A DNA stretch of 64,000 bases from Flaccisagitta enflata (Eukaryota; Chaetognatha; Sagittoidea; Aphragmophora): positions 50,468,001 through 50,532,000 of the forward strand of contig OZ231127.1 of the NCBI GenBank assembly GCA_965153355.1. Reading direction: 5' to 3'. Shown here in pieces: positions 10,947 to 22,632 of this stretch. How positions within the stretch are numbered: position 1 is the stretch's first letter; every line of letters begins with the position of its first letter. The notes below the pieces were generated by a model that had not been told where the DNA came from, did not search any database, and saw only the letters and a list, made by a program, of their open reading frames with translations. A program made the translations under genes and the position numbers.

Positions 10947-11547
10947 CAGTACGATGGAAGCAATGACGACCTAGACTGGAGGATAAATTTTAGATTTCTT
11001 AATTTCATTCGTATCATGAAATATTTGAGATCTAGGCTAATTAAAGGTTTTTCTATTGAGTGAATGCATTTGCGTCTCTTAAACCCAAACTTGTGACTTG
11101 ACCTCATCAAGACTTCATTTTTCAAGGTTCTAACCATTTTCATTAGATTGGGCAAAAAATTTTATATAATTTTGAAGAAAAAAAATCAGTTCAATCGGAC
11201 TATTTTCACAGGTTTTACGGTTATGTTTAATAAGTAAAAGTTATGCAAATTAATTTTTGGGCAAAACTTAAAATGACCATAAAACCTGTAAAAATGGACC
11301 GATTGAGCTGATTTTTGTTTCAAAACCATTAAAATTTTCAACCTGATCTATTGAGATAGGTTGAAACTTTGAAAAATGAAGTCTTGATGTGGTCAAGTCG
11401 CAAGTTCAAGTTTGAGAGACGCAAAGATTTTCACTCGATAAAACAACCTTTGATTACCTTAGATTTCAAATATTGTATGATACAAACAAAATTAATGTAC
11501 CTAAAATCTATCCTCCAGTCTAGGTCGTCATTGCTCCCATCGTACTG
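10947..11547. mobile_element. 601-bp foldback MITE with ~250-bp arms
   Basis: TA flanks at 10945-10946 and 11548-11549. Termini CAGTACGATGG and CCATCGTACTG are exact inverses, and the two arms (to about 11200 and from about 11280) remain inverted repeats of each other almost to the centre with moderate divergence. It has no coding capacity, and its short frames on both strands mirror each other. Confidence 0.8.
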
Positions 11548-11778
11548 TATCTATACCGGCTACGACCCTTTGGCCTCGGAATTTAGCAGTTAAGAGTTAA
11601 GACTGGATTCGTTCACAAAATTTCCAAACAAAATTTCATTTGCGGCTGCTACCCTCGATGGGATTGCAGGAGGCGGGGAGGGGGGGGGGAAGATGGAAGT
11701 GAAGTGGAGACTCTTATGGAGCTTGGAGGACATAATCGACGGTACTTGATTAAAGCGTGACTAAGTCAGAAAAACATG

Positions 11779-12018
11779 AAATAAGGCCAAGTAGGCCAAC
11801 GACGCGTCCTCTGTGAATGAACGCCTTCTATGAAGGAATGAAAAAATGAATGGTTGAATGAATGGTTGAATGAATGAATAAAAGATTGAATGATTGAATA
11901 ATGCATTTCTGATGAAAAGATTTTTCTATTTTTTGTATTAAGCATTTGAGTGACAGACAAAATTACCAAGCAACGGGGAGATATGACCTCTTATAGAGAT
12001 GCGATGGCGCATCTAAAA
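11779..12018 (+). mobile_element. HINE element, diverged (GCATC subtype)
   Basis: Begins AATAAGGCCAAGTAGGCC with ACGACGCGTC and ends CTCTTATAGAGATGCG then GGCGCATCTAAAAAA. The centre has ATGAATGGTTGA repeats instead of GGAC repeats. An (AG)n tract follows at 12034-12090. Confidence 0.6.
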
Positions 12019-12033
12019 AAAGTTAAAAAACAC

Positions 12034-12097
<64 letters not shown>

Positions 12098-12136
12098 GAC
12101 AGAGACAGAGAGAGACAGAGACAGAGAGAGACAGAG
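12034..12136. repeat. (AG)n / (ACAGAG)n microsatellite
   Basis: A pure AG run grading into GAGACAGA units. The Arg-Glu and Ser-Leu frames here are translations of the repeat. Confidence 0.95.
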
Positions 12137-13008
12137 AACGCTGAAGAAAGAGGGAACGATAGAAGCAAAAGAAGAAAAGGAAATAGAGAAGAGATAAGTA
12201 CAGCTATACAGAGAATTAAAGAACAACGAAAAGCCGACTACCGCCCGCGGTCTCCGCTTTGCAAAGTCTCTCACTCATCACCGAGTTCGCAAATTGTAGT
12301 TGAGAGCAAAAATCATCAATAGAATTAGAGAGAAAGAGAATATGCGTGAGGACATAATGAGGCGTTCCAATAAATAGAACTCTGGTTCCTATTTCGCCGA
12401 TGAAGCTAAGGGGGGTGCTTGAGAGAAAGGGAAAAACCACATGAAGAGGAAGAGGAAGAGGAAGAAAAAAAAGCCGCCTACAATTTCTCTCTTTTGCCAT
12501 ATGGAAACGCACAAACACAAGATTTTAATCACTGCGCTCTTCTGTCCGCGTCATTATTTTCTCACAGGAAAAACGAAATTAAAAGGGAAGAGGGGAAAAT
12601 CATTCCTGAAAGTCGCCATTTCCTTTCACTGAACATGTGGCGCCGTTGTGTATGGGACGGAAGAGAAAAAAAATCTCTCTTGTCCATGGCAAAGATTTTT
12701 GTTGCTTCCGGCAATTACTTAGTTTTCTTTTTAACTAAGAGAATTCGAATGCGTCGATAGTTGCTTTTGGACGAGATTTGAGTCATTTGACGAGAACAGT
12801 TTACTAGACATATAATTGGACACAATGCAATTTATCAATGCCATCAAAGGCACGATTAAAATCATGATACTTTCTGTAACGGTTGTTTTGACTTTTGAGT
12901 TTTTGTGTTTTTTGTTTAAATACATCCTCTTTATGGAGTTAGGTAAGGGGTAGGGGGTTGGGAGGTCTTGAGAGTCATTGAAGGCCCTGCATGACCATGA
13001 GAAATGTC
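12137..13008. other. Gene-free stretch
   Basis: I see short open frames on both strands without family resemblance, and no repeat of note other than small purine tracts. Confidence 0.4.
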
Positions 13009-13290
13009 TTTTTAGATGCCTCCGTCAGGAACGCATCTCTATAAGAGGGTCTGTCCGTCCGTCCGTCCGTCCGTCCGTCTGTCGGTCTGTCCGTTACGCC
13101 TGTGTAAAAACCGCGTTTCTCGGCTGTTTTTGGCCATGGTGAGATCCTACACTAAAACAAATGATCAACCAATATGTTTTGAGAGTCTTTTCAACCGTCT
13201 GTTCGTCCATATGTCTCTCCATACATATGTCACATGATCAATACACGCTGAGACACAGCCCGGACGCATCGTTGCCCGGTCGGGCTTGTT
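13009..13290 (-). mobile_element. HINE element, complete (GCATC subtype)
   Basis: Minus orientation: 3' end TTTTTAGATGCC with partner GCATCTCTATAAGAGG, then (GTCC)n at about 13052-13080, and 5' end GACGCATCGTTGCCCGGT then CGGGCTTGTT. The body is near-identical to the copies at 10298 and 13293. Confidence 0.8.
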
Positions 13291-13292
13291 TC

Positions 13293-13545
13293 TTTTTAGA
13301 TGCGTCCGTCAGGAACGCATCTCTATAAGAGGGTTTGTCCGTCGGTCGGTCCGTCCGTCCGTCCGTCGGTCCGTCGGTATGTCCGTCCGTTACGTAAGTG
13401 CCAAAACGGCGTTCCTCGGTTGTTTTTGGCCACGATGAGATCCTATACTGAATCAAATGATCGACAAACATGTTTTGAAGGCTTCCTTTACAACTCATGT
13501 CGTTTCATCTGTCTGTTTGTCCATCTGTCTCTCCATATGACGGCA
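13293..13545 (-). mobile_element. HINE element, 5'-truncated, adjacent to previous copy
   Basis: Starts TTTTTAGATGCGTCCGTC immediately after the 5' end of the preceding element, separated only by TC. Contains (GTCC/GTCG)n and the same body, but loses the GGGCTTGTT end near 13545. Confidence 0.7.
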
Positions 13546-14140
13546 AATTTTTGAAGGAAAATTAAACGTTTCACCAAACTTTTCGCATTAGTATCAGGAT
13601 AATGATGGTACTTAAATGTTTTTAGAAAACAAATTATCTCTAAAGACACTTTATGTATACATTTTTATCATATTCTGACCTCAAAAGTAATTTTATCTAA
13701 GCCATTCACCTGAAAATAAACAAGAAAATCAAGGTTTTTCATAAAATCTTGTTAACATTTTTTCATTCTTGCCTGCGGTTGAAATTATATTACGCTCTAA
13801 TGAAGAGAAATTTTGCATTTTCAAAAACATAGTTCTCTCTGTAAATGATTTTAAAGGAGAACTATGTTTTTCATATTTTTATTTTTTCATTTTCTATGCA
13901 AATTTATAATTTCAACCAACCCTTGGTCACTGACCAACAATGAAATTCTTAGTAATTTGCAGTAAATTTTCTGCATCAGTTTCATCTTTATTAGGTTCTT
14001 TTTCATTATAAAGTGCAAAGCATGCAAAAAAATATATATTGTGACTTATTTCAATGATTATTTTGGTATAATCATTCAGCTTTACATATTTTTATTTTTC
14101 AATTTTGTCTCCCAATGAAACACAAATGTTGCCTTCCGAA
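13546..14140. other. AT-rich gene-free stretch
   Basis: Low-complexity AT-rich DNA with no open frame or repeat that I can place. Confidence 0.4.
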
Positions 14141-14157
14141 GACCACTGTCATATATG

Positions 14158-14306
14158 TCACATTAGCCAGAGCACACAGATAGATGGGGTAGGAGCACAG
14201 GATACCATTGATCAGTATAAGGGTTTCTTTGACCGTAGAATCGATTGGAGGGATCAAAAGAGGTCAAAAACGACCGGATCGTGTCCCACCCTGGACCTGA
14301 ACAAGC
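14158..14306 (+). repeat. Dispersed repeat shared with 18134-18290 (opposite strand)
   Basis: Begins near AGCCAGAGCACACAGATAGA and ends near GACCTGAACAAGC. About 150 bp that is near-identical to the inverse of 18134-18290, where it joins a HINE 5' terminus. It is therefore the internal part of a HINE subfamily. Confidence 0.75.
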
Positions 14307-14639
14307 ATTATGACGTATTTTCACTATTTTTCATCTATTCTTGGTACTTCTCCACTTCTCTGTTGTCACCAATGCATGTTACTTGACTTTTTATGGATTA
14401 AGAAACCTTTCTTGCAAGTAAATTAGTGATAGATATGATCAGCAACGGTATATGGGGTGCTTATAACACGTAATTCTGATTTGGGGCCCTGGATCGAGCA
14501 TAAATACGAAAATATGAAGGAAAACTGGGAAAAGTTCACTTTTCACCAACTACAGATGACTTATTATTTTATTACTTATTACTTTTACTTGTTATTCTTC
14601 TATTTCCTCTTATATTTTCATTGTGGAAAAACTTGTATA

Positions 14640-15068
14640 AGGGGGGTGGAGGAAGAGGAGGAAGGGGAGGAGGAGAAGGAGTAGGAGGAGGAATCAGCCA
14701 TCTCATCACTGTGAAGAAGGTAAGTATAAGTGGCAGCGACTCAGCAAATGTCAAATGAGTGATGGCGTTTACGTACTAAGGAAGAAGAAGAAAAAGACAA
14801 AAAAGAAGGTGAAGAAGGAGAAGGAGGTGAAGAGGGAGAAGAAGGTGAAGAAGAGGAAGATGGAGGAGGAAAAGGAGGAGGATAAAAGAGACGAGAATGA
14901 ATAACAATGATTGATATTCAATACAAGACAAAACTATTTGGCAGTTCACTAAGCAAAAGGAAGAAGAAGAAGAAAGAAAAAGAAGAAGAAGAAGAAGAAG
15001 AAGAAGAAGAAGAAGAAGAAGAAGAAGAAGAAGAAGAAGAAGAAGAAGAAGAAGAAGAGAAAAAAAAA
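14640..15068. repeat. Purine-rich (AGG)n and (GAA)n region
   Basis: AGG-rich tracts at 14640-14690 and 14780-14885, then (GAA)n at 14974-15058. All poly-Glu, poly-Leu and poly-Ser frames are repeat translations. Confidence 0.9.
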
Positions 15069-15564
15069 GAAAAAAAGAAGGTGCTGTGACAAAATTGATC
15101 AATTCGGGTACTTTTTCCCCTGCTATCTGCCATCGCGTTCCACTCAGAATTAAATATCTTCTGTACACAACTCACTTCCTCATTTGTTCAACATATTTGG
15201 TCACGATCAATAAAAGGTTGACCTGTAAGTTGACTTAAAATGGAGGGCAGGGTTGTGCAATCCCTTACTCCCGCATTCAAAAAGCCAGAGGGTTTCTGCT
15301 TTATCTTAATGAAATGACATTATTTTATTGAGCATCCATCATGGCATTGGCATTGGCAATTCCAATAACAAAAATAAAGTCTGAAATAAAGTCAAGAAAC
15401 AAAAAATGAGTATAGCGGTAACACCCTACTTACTCATTGGCATAGTTATTGGTCCGTTGGTCTGTAGTTGTTGCAACCCCATGGGAAACGCCCCTAACAT
15501 TGCCAAATACAGTAGTAACAATGTCTTTTTTTGGTAACGAGAACACAGAAAAACGACAAGAACA

Positions 15565-15787
15565 AACAAGGCCTGATACACGGCCAAAAATCAGTTGCTG
15601 GCAGTGGATGGGGGCATGGCAGTAATGCAGGTGGGCAGGGGCAGTATCCGGGTGGGATGGGGCTATTAGGTGACTAGGCAGGGGCAGTAATACTCAGAAA
15701 TCATTGTTTCAGCCGATCTGAAATTTCGCGTTACCAACATACCTACGGACATAGCCTCTTATAGAGTCGCTTAGCCAGCGACTAAAA
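15565..15787 (+). mobile_element. HINE element (GTCGC subtype, diverged)
   Basis: Begins AACAAGGCCTGATACACGGC, has the GGGCAGGGGCAGT block twice, and ends GCCTCTTATAGAGTCGC then CAGCGACTAAAAA. Confidence 0.65.
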
Positions 15788-15814
15788 ATAAAACGGAACA
15801 AACAATGTAAAATA

Positions 15815-15815
<1 letters not shown>

Positions 15816-15847
<32 letters not shown>

Positions 15848-15893
15848 AAGAGAGAAAGAGAGAAAGAGAGAAAGAGAGAAAGAGAGAAAGAGT
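15816..15893. repeat. (GA)n / (GAAAGA)n microsatellite
   Basis: GA dinucleotides with periodic AAAG interruptions. Confidence 0.9.
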
Positions 15894-16087
15894 GAGATAT
15901 GATATTAGCGTAGGGAAGAGACCCTAATCAAATGCGAAAATGAAAAAGAGATCGCCAATTGTCTTCCAAATGAACAATCATTTTCCGGCGTAAGCGGTGA
16001 TAACTCATGTTTAAATTAAGTAACCAGCAGAATTGAACAGTATCAACTTGACATAGGTAGCTGGTGCTGGAAGTTAAAGGGGAAGCA

Positions 16088-17235
16088 GGGCAGCGGCCCC
16101 AGACGAGTCGATGACCTATGCTTTCACACATATGAGGAATTTTCTCCTTCTCCTCCTGCTCTGTCCCTACCCCCTCAAATCCCAGTCTCAAGGCTCAAAT
16201 TCTAGTCTGGAGGCCCAAATCCTAGTCTCAAGGCCCAAATCCAAGCCTTGAGGCCCAATTCCTAGCCCCTAATCCTTGCTTAAAAGCCCAGATCCTATCT
16301 AGGAAATGAATATACGGATACCTAACTATGATTGTAGCAGCTCAACCTTTACATGTAATAAAAACAAAGCCGGATACACGACTACCGAAGTCGCGTGCGG
16401 TTGGGCAGGGGCCGTGTTTGAGGTCACTAGACAACGTAGGCAAGAGCAGTGAGGTCCAAGAAAAAAAATCATAAAAGAAGTAAAGTGTGACCAACCGCCT
16501 CACCAACCGACGGACAAAACGGGTTGTAGAGTCGCGTGCACGCGACTAAAAATGAATTGATTTAGAAGATTTCAGTTCAAATCATAAATGGACAATCCAC
16601 ATTGAAAGAGCTCACAAATTCATACGAATTGATTAAAATCACCCTGCTTGGCTGCATTAGTTTGCATTTTTACAAGTTCATTGACAATTCAAAAAAATGA
16701 AGGCTGCTTTGAAACGTATTGCTCTGAAATGATCTAACATCAAAAGAAAACAGTACTAATTCAATGATTTTTTGTTGTTTTTAGAGAGATTAAGGACACT
16801 TGGTTTAGTTGAAAAATCCTAGACCAATCCCATAGAAAATTCAAACAAAACAACGTAATAGATCAATTTACAAAATTGCTAGAGAATGATTTATTTGATC
16901 TATATTTCATTCAGTGAGTAAAAAGGTTACCTTTACTTCAGCTGTCCATATATTTGTTTCCTAGATAGTCCCAGCCTTAAAGCCCAAATCTCAGCCTTGA
17001 GGTTTGGATCTGGGTCTCTTGGCTGGGATTTGGACTCCAAGGCTTAGATTTGAGCCTCAAGGCTGGAATCTGAGCCTTAGGATTAGGGTCATGAGACTGG
17101 GATTCGGGTTTCCAGACTGGAATTTGGGCCTCGAGACTGGGATATGAGGGAGGGGATGTAGAAGGAGGAGGAGGAGCAGAAGGAGAAAATTCCCCATACA
17201 TAGGTCGTCGACCCCTCGGGCCGCAGCCCAAATAA
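16088..17235. mobile_element. Foldback element with 20-bp minisatellite arms, interrupted by a HINE
   Basis: Left arm: GGGCAGCGGCCCC, CGATGACCTATGCTTTCACA, CT-rich tract, then ~20-bp minisatellite units of the form CAAATCCCAGTCTCAAGGCT, ending near CTATCTAGGAAATGA. Right arm is the inverse: TTTCCTAGATAG, inverted minisatellite, GA-rich tract, CATACATAGGTCGTCGACCC. The intervening sequence contains a whole HINE (16363-16552). The same arms occur at 35907 and 56165. Confidence 0.7.
16363..16552 (+). mobile_element. HINE element (GTCGCGTGC subtype), inside a foldback
   Basis: 5' AACAAAGCCGGATACACG with subterminal AGTCGCGTGCGG; 3' GTAGAGTCGCGTGCACGC followed by GACTAAAAA. It shows how the 5' motif GTCGCGTGC is the inverse of the hairpin arm GCACGCGAC. 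Confidence 0.8.
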
Positions 17236-17430
17236 GGAGGAGCACTAAGATTTATCCTGAATTCAGGATTGATACTCCACTCGACGAATTACGTGGTGGT
17301 CTCACCCCACTTCTTCAAAGCGTCACAATCCAAGATCATATCACAGATTTGCATGACACTTTAACGTTTGGTTCCTTGTACAAATCCATCCCATCGCATT
17401 TTGTACATTTTTGTATATTTTGTACACAGG

Positions 17431-17478
<48 letters not shown>
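17431..17478. repeat. (GA)n microsatellite
   Basis: Pure GA run of about 46 bp. Confidence 0.95.
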
Positions 17479-17480
<2 letters not shown>

Positions 17481-17617
17481 AACAGACAGATTGACAGACA
17501 CAAAATAAAAACAAAACCGAAAAGTATCCTGCCAATGTTCTAGTTCTAGTTCTAGTTCCCCCGTCAAACACCCAAAAGCTCGACGCAAGTCAGATCGTTT
17601 CCTTGATGTGATTCTCT

Positions 17618-17665
17618 TCTTCTTCTTCTTCTTCTTCTTCTTCTTCTTCTTCTTCTTCTTCTTGT
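17618..17665. repeat. (CTT)n microsatellite
   Basis: CTT trinucleotides, followed by a CT-rich tract to about 17840. Confidence 0.95.
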
Positions 17666-18133
17666 TTTCCTTCTTCTTGTTCTCCTTCTTTGAAATGCTA
17701 TTTCGTCCTTAAAAATTACTTTTGCAAAAGCCCGTTTTAAAGTCTTGCTTCTTTCCTCTTCTTATCTCTCCTTATCCTTATACTCCTCCTCCTGCTCTTC
17801 CTCTTTTTCCTCCTCATCCTCCTCCCCCTCCTTCACCTCTTCCTGCTGTTTTCTTTCTCCATGACCCTCATTTAACTTTTCCATGACCCTCATGAGGGCT
17901 CATTTTACTGTGTTTTTTCCGATTGACGCTTAAAATAAAGCCATTTATGCTTGAGACCAGGCCCCGAGACGGAATTACATGGGATTTGGGCTGTTATAAG
18001 CTAATGATGGATTATATTCTTACAAAGTGCGTTCGAAGTAATGCCTGATGTCTCTACAAAGTTGATGGGCAGCGATTGGTATAAATTCATAGTCCAATTA
18101 CACTAAAAATTGCCAAAAATACCCTAAAAATGG

Positions 18134-18348
18134 TCAATATGCTCGTTCAGGTCCATGGTGGGACACGATCCGGTCGTTTTTGACCTCTTTTGACCCCTCC
18201 AATCGATTCTACGGTCAAAGAAACCCTTATACTGGTCAATGGTATCCTGTGCTCCTACCCCATCTATCTGTGTGCTCTGGCTAATGTCACATGTTAAATA
18301 CACACAGAGAGACACAGCCCGGACGCATCTTTGCCCAGTCGGGCTTGT
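18134..18348 (-). mobile_element. HINE element, 5' half (GCATC subtype)
   Basis: Minus orientation. The 5' terminus is GCCCGGACGCATCTTTGCCC then CGGGCTTGTT at 18348; the body is the repeat shared with 14158-14306. The microsatellite and 3' hairpin are absent. Confidence 0.7.
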
Positions 18349-18794
18349 TATCATGTTTGTTGAAAATTTTGCTTGAAAGGTAAGACGATGCTCTCAGTAA
18401 CATGTTTCACTCGAGTCAACTGAGCCCGTTTGGGTTGCTTTGTGGTTAGGGGCTGGGCATGTCGCGTTCACACGGCTCGGTAAGATACTTTTGCGGCTCG
18501 GTAAGTTACTTTTGCGTTGGTTGGTTGGTCCATCTGTTGCACATACACACGGCCGAGAACCGCGGTTCCATTTTAGTTTTAATTCTTTAGATTCCTTAAA
18601 ACATAAATATCCCTTCTTCTTCCTCCCCTTTTCTTGGTGATTAAGAACGAGAATGAAAGCCGTTGCAATAGCGGGTTAGATCAGGAATCTCAATCTTCTT
18701 CTAAAATCCTTCTTTCAGCAGACAGAAAGATAGACATTTAGACAGCAATTCTGACAAATAGCCAACCAGCTTAAGATTTGATGCGGACGCTTGA

Positions 18795-18842
18795 TGGTGG
18801 CAGCGGTGGGATTTGAACCCATGCCTCCGAAGAGCAGGCCTC
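18795..18842 (-). pseudogene. tRNA-Leu 3'-half-derived fragment with encoded CCA
   Basis: On the minus strand the sequence has a variable-arm-like CTCTTCGGAGGC, then the T arm GGGTTCAAATCCC and acceptor strand ACCGCTGCCA followed by CCA. This matches the 3' half of eukaryotic tRNA-Leu. No matching D arm or anticodon arm precedes it, so it is not a functional tRNA gene. The genomic CCA suggests origin from a mature tRNA by reverse transcription. Confidence 0.65.
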
Positions 18843-18924
18843 TCGATTACTCTTTCCTGCCGAGTCGCAAAAAATTCCAAGTAGAATCTGCCGAATGCCA
18901 TTATTTTTTAATCTTTCCTGTACA

Positions 18925-18998
18925 GTTAAGCTTCACTAGAAGGCATCTCAAGGGACCGGTTGATTTCATGCCTTCTAGGCGGGGTGCCTTATAGCCGA
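18925..18998 (+). mobile_element. Solitary end of a pogo/Tigger-like transposon
   Basis: TACAGTTAAGCTTCACTAGA followed by AGGCATCTCAAGGG. The first 20 bp match the termini of the element at 32010-34781. No opposite end is found nearby. Confidence 0.55.
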
Positions 18999-18999
18999 G

Positions 19000-19610
19000 C
19001 ATGTATATTTCTACACCATACTGAATACATAAGGTTCAGATATGCTTTATTTCTATCTTTTGGTTTGATACACAATCAAATAGGCATAGATGGATGCTTA
19101 GAAGTGGCAACAAAAAGAATTTGGATCTTCCTTTACTTTTTTCAAAATATAAACATTCTCGTTGTTATCATCATTCACCACCTGACTCGCCATGAATGAG
19201 ACTAGAAAGTGACTGCAGTGCTTAAAAGATATGGACAGATCTTAATAACACAAACACATGATGGGGATTGTATTTCTTTTCGAGAAAGACTTTGTCAAAG
19301 ATGACAGTGTGAAAAGATTTAAGAGAATGTAAGAGTGTGTCACTTTCATTGATTTTGAAACTAGCATAGTAGCGACCATTCTTAGACCTATTACCCTAAA
19401 GGTTTATTGGCATGGATTCATCGGCTAATCGACTTTTTACTCTTCTTCTTCATTATCTCCCTCCTCTCCTTTCATTTCATTCTGTCTGTTTCTTTCACTT
19501 CCTCTTCATCATAGGAAAAAAACCAAAATAACGCGCAAAGCAGTGTTTTTTTTTATCATCATACAATAATGAAAGATGCGTTTTTTACAACTTGCCTAAA
19601 AAACTGGTTA
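19000..19610. other. Gene-free stretch
   Basis: Unique-looking DNA without a recognisable gene or repeat. Confidence 0.4.
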
Positions 19611-19892
19611 ATTTTTTTTTCTTCTTCTTCTTCTTCTTCTTCTTCTTCTTCTTCTTCTACTTTTTCTTCTTCTTCTTTTTGTAGCTGCCGAGTGTCGATA
19701 CCCTCCTAAGTATGTCTGTCAATCTTTCTCTTTTTCTTTTATCTTCTTTTTCTTTTTTCTTTTTCCTTTTCTTTTTCTTCTTCTTCTTTTTCTCATTTTC
19801 TATTTCTTTTACTCTTTCTTCTTCTCTTTTTCTTTTTCTCTTTTTTCTTTTCCTTTTCTTTTTCTTCCACTTCTTCCTCTTCTTCTCCTTTG
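19611..19892. repeat. (TTC)n and pyrimidine-rich region
   Basis: (CTT)n at 19619-19660, then CTTTTT-rich DNA to 19892. Phe/Leu/Ser frames are artefacts. Confidence 0.9.
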
Positions 19893-19975
19893 TCTGCTGA
19901 GACCTGCCGAGATTCTCTTAGGCCTGCCGCGCCGACAAGCGGCGCTGCCCGCTGCCCAATAATCAAGAGACCTGC

Positions 19976-19976
<1 letters not shown>

Positions 19977-20039
<63 letters not shown>
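19977..20039. repeat. (AC)n microsatellite
   Basis: Uninterrupted AC dinucleotides, about 31 units. Confidence 0.97.
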
Positions 20040-20041
<2 letters not shown>

Positions 20042-20388
20042 AACGAGGCCGTGTTCAAAATGTGATGTGTCTCACAAGAAAGGGTATCTTTGCTATCTCT
20101 GGTCAGTTTCTCTCTATAATATTTCATGAGAGTCACAAAAGCGATGCGGTCGTCGCGTTGTGGCAGGGGCGCATAACCCCTCTACCACAACCCCCCCTCC
20201 CCACACTAGCACACACACACACACGCACACACACACACACACGTGTTTTCTTAAAACACGCATCTTCACACTTCCTAACTCTAGTGTGACCGACGGACGG
20301 ATGGACCAATGGACGGACTAATGCAGGGACAGGCTGACGGACGGACAAAGCCTCTGAATTTTATAGAGTCACTGGCCAGGGACTAAAA
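20040..20388 (+). mobile_element. HINE element (diverged)
   Basis: 5' AAACGAGGCCGTGTTC; internal GGCAGGGGCGCATAACCCC, an AC-rich tract and GGACGGAC repeats; 3' TTTTATAGAGTCACTGGCC then AGGGACTAAAAAA. The hairpin is imperfect. Confidence 0.6.
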
Positions 20389-20936
20389 AAGATCATGAAA
20401 GCCAAAGGTAAGGACAATCGAAGGCACTATCTCTTTATATTGCCAGTTCTTAAAATAACTTGAAATTATCAGTTTGTGCATAATTGTGAGGAGCAATTAT
20501 TCATTGGCTGCTGATATCTTCTTTATCACTCAAGATCATAGAATTTGAACACATTAAAGTTGATTTACTTGCTCACAAAAGAGTCCCCAATTGAGGCGGC
20601 TATCCCCAACTGAAAAAAGAAAAACGTTTACAGACAATCCACTGCACTACACTGTGCACTGTATATTTCACATTCTCCCCCACCTCTAGGCCTTGATCTT
20701 CAACTTGGAATTTCTAAGGCTGAAAGCGGATCTCGCTTTGAAAAAAACTCGCCCCCTGAAGTGTTGACTGTTGTTACAGGCTCTATACGCCACCGATCTG
20801 GGCGTTCTTGGTCTTGTTCGATGGAGATTTGATTTCTCTCGCCGTCGGCTTTAACTAAACATTTTTATTTTCTTCTTAAGGGCCCCTAAGAGCCCCTAAA
20901 ATAGCCCTTATTGAGAATTTTTTTTTGAAAAAAAAA

Positions 20937-21510
20937 GTGGGGTGCAATCAGTAGGAAATTGTTTGATTTGCCTAGATCCAAAATCTTGAATTTTCACTTT
21001 TTTCAAAAAACTTTGAAAATTTTTATGTCGCGCGTCAGGGACTTAGAAAAAAAATCACAAAATATTTTTTTGAAAAATGGTTTTCAAAAGTGGGGTGCAA
21101 TCAATAGGAAATTGTTTGATTTGCCTAGATCCAAAATCCTGCATTTTCATTTTTTTTTCAGAAAACTTAAAAAAAATTTTTGTCGCGCGTCAGGGACTTT
21201 AAAAAAAAATCACAAAATATTTTTTTGAAAAATGGTTTTCGAAAGTGGGGTGCTATCAATAGGAAATTGTTTGATTTGCCTAGATCCAAAATCTTGTATT
21301 TTCATTTTTTTTTTTCAAAAAACTTTGAAATTTTTTTGTATCGCGCGTCAGGGACTTTGAAAAAAAAATCACAAAATTTTTTTTTGAAAAATGGTTTTCA
21401 AAAGTGGGGTGCAATTGATAGGAAATTGTTTTATTCGCCTAGATCCAAAACCTGTAAAATTACTTTTTTCAAAAAATTAAAAAATTTGTTGGGGGGCGAG
21501 TTCAAAGAAA
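20937..21510. repeat. ~155-bp tandem array, four copies
   Basis: Units begin GTGGGGTGCAATCAGTAGG at 20937, 21090, 21245 and 21404. Each contains TTGTTTGATTTGCCTAGATC and TCGCGCGTCAGGGACTT. The fourth copy decays after about 100 bp. One frame is open through the first copies because of the regular spacing; I do not regard it as a gene. Confidence 0.9.
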
Positions 21511-21734
21511 AAACGGAAAAAAAGAACGTCGCTTTTCTCTTTTACTTTTTAAGTATGAAAAAGGCCGTAACTTCTAAATTATTGATGCGATTGTCCTGAA
21601 ATTTGAAATACTAGCTGACGTCATGCTTCTCGACGTACGAGCTAAAAATCTCGATTGTGAACCGTTGTTAAGTTGGGCGCACTTCTTTGCCTACCACCTC
21701 TCTCCCGCGGCCTCTTTCCCTCTCTCCCTCTCTC

Positions 21735-22098
21735 CCACAGCCCCGAGGAGCCCGCTGACCTATGCATTCACACAAAGGGGAAATTTCACCTTCTCTGTCC
21801 GTCCCCCACAGCTACACCCACGGCCACCCAAGTCGCTTGCGGGTAGGCAGGGGCCATGCGCGATCCTTGGATGACTAGTAGTCAGGGTGGAGGGGGAAGA
21901 TGGAAGGACGGACATCTGAAAATTCACCCCTGGTTCCTACAGGACATTGGCCCTTTGAGGCCGCTGCCCAAAAAGGTTATCGAGGATTCGGGAAGGAGCA
22001 GTTATGAAAAATCCGCTGTTAAGCACCCAAAAAGCATCATGGACCATCCGACCGACGGACATGGCATGTTGTAGAGTGGCAAGCACGCGACTAAAACT
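21735..22098 (+). mobile_element. HINE element with foldback-type arms (GTCGCTTGC subtype)
   Basis: Contains GACCTATGCATTCACACA and later GAGGCCGCTGCCCAAAAAGG (the arm sequences of the minisatellite foldback family), subterminal AGTCGCTTGCGGGTAGGCAG at about 21831, and the 3' end GTTGTAGAGTGGCAAGCACG then CGACTAAAAC. The AACAAGG start is missing. Confidence 0.5.
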
Positions 22099-22458
22099 TT
22101 CATTCATATATTCTTCATGAGCGAAGCAATCATATTGGCCTATGACTACCCCATATAATAGTTAAAATATACTACCCTTCTCATCTCAATTTGAGTTGGA
22201 TAAAATAATTCGACTTTTTTCGATGATTTATGAACTGTCCCTGACACTGACAGAAAGGAAATAAGGCAGAGTCGTCGAGCCCCTAAATTTAGCCCGTAAC
22301 CCGGGGTAACAATATCGTTGCGGACGGGTAAGGACTGGGTCAGGGTTTGAGGAGTGGATTTGAAAAAATCAGGATTACCTAATCCGGTTGGATAAAAATG
22401 GATTATTTTTCAAGTGAATTTGAAAAAAAATCGAGATTTTTTCAATTTTTTTTTTCAA

Positions 22459-22632
22459 ATTTTTAGTCGCTATGTTGGTCCGTCGGTCAGTTGGTTGGTT
22501 TCCTTTTTTCTTTATTGGCGTTTTTGAGCTTTTTGAGCATACCGCTCCTGCCCAAATGCTCTGGTGGCCTTCTCTAGTACTGCTTCTACCCACCCGCACG
22601 CGACTGGGGTGGCCGTGTATCCGGCCTTGTGT
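22459..22632 (-). mobile_element. HINE element (minus), compact
   Basis: 3' end TTTTTAGTCGCTATG, (GTTG/GTCG) repeats, TTTTTGAGCATACCGCTCCT, and 5' end CCCGCACGCGACTGGGGTGG then TATCCGGCCTTGT. Confidence 0.7.

Noticed and set aside
18124-18354. 76-codon minus-strand frame with a similar plus-strand frame at 14105-14386
   Set aside because: The similarity is at DNA level, from a HINE internal segment present twice; neither copy has gene structure.
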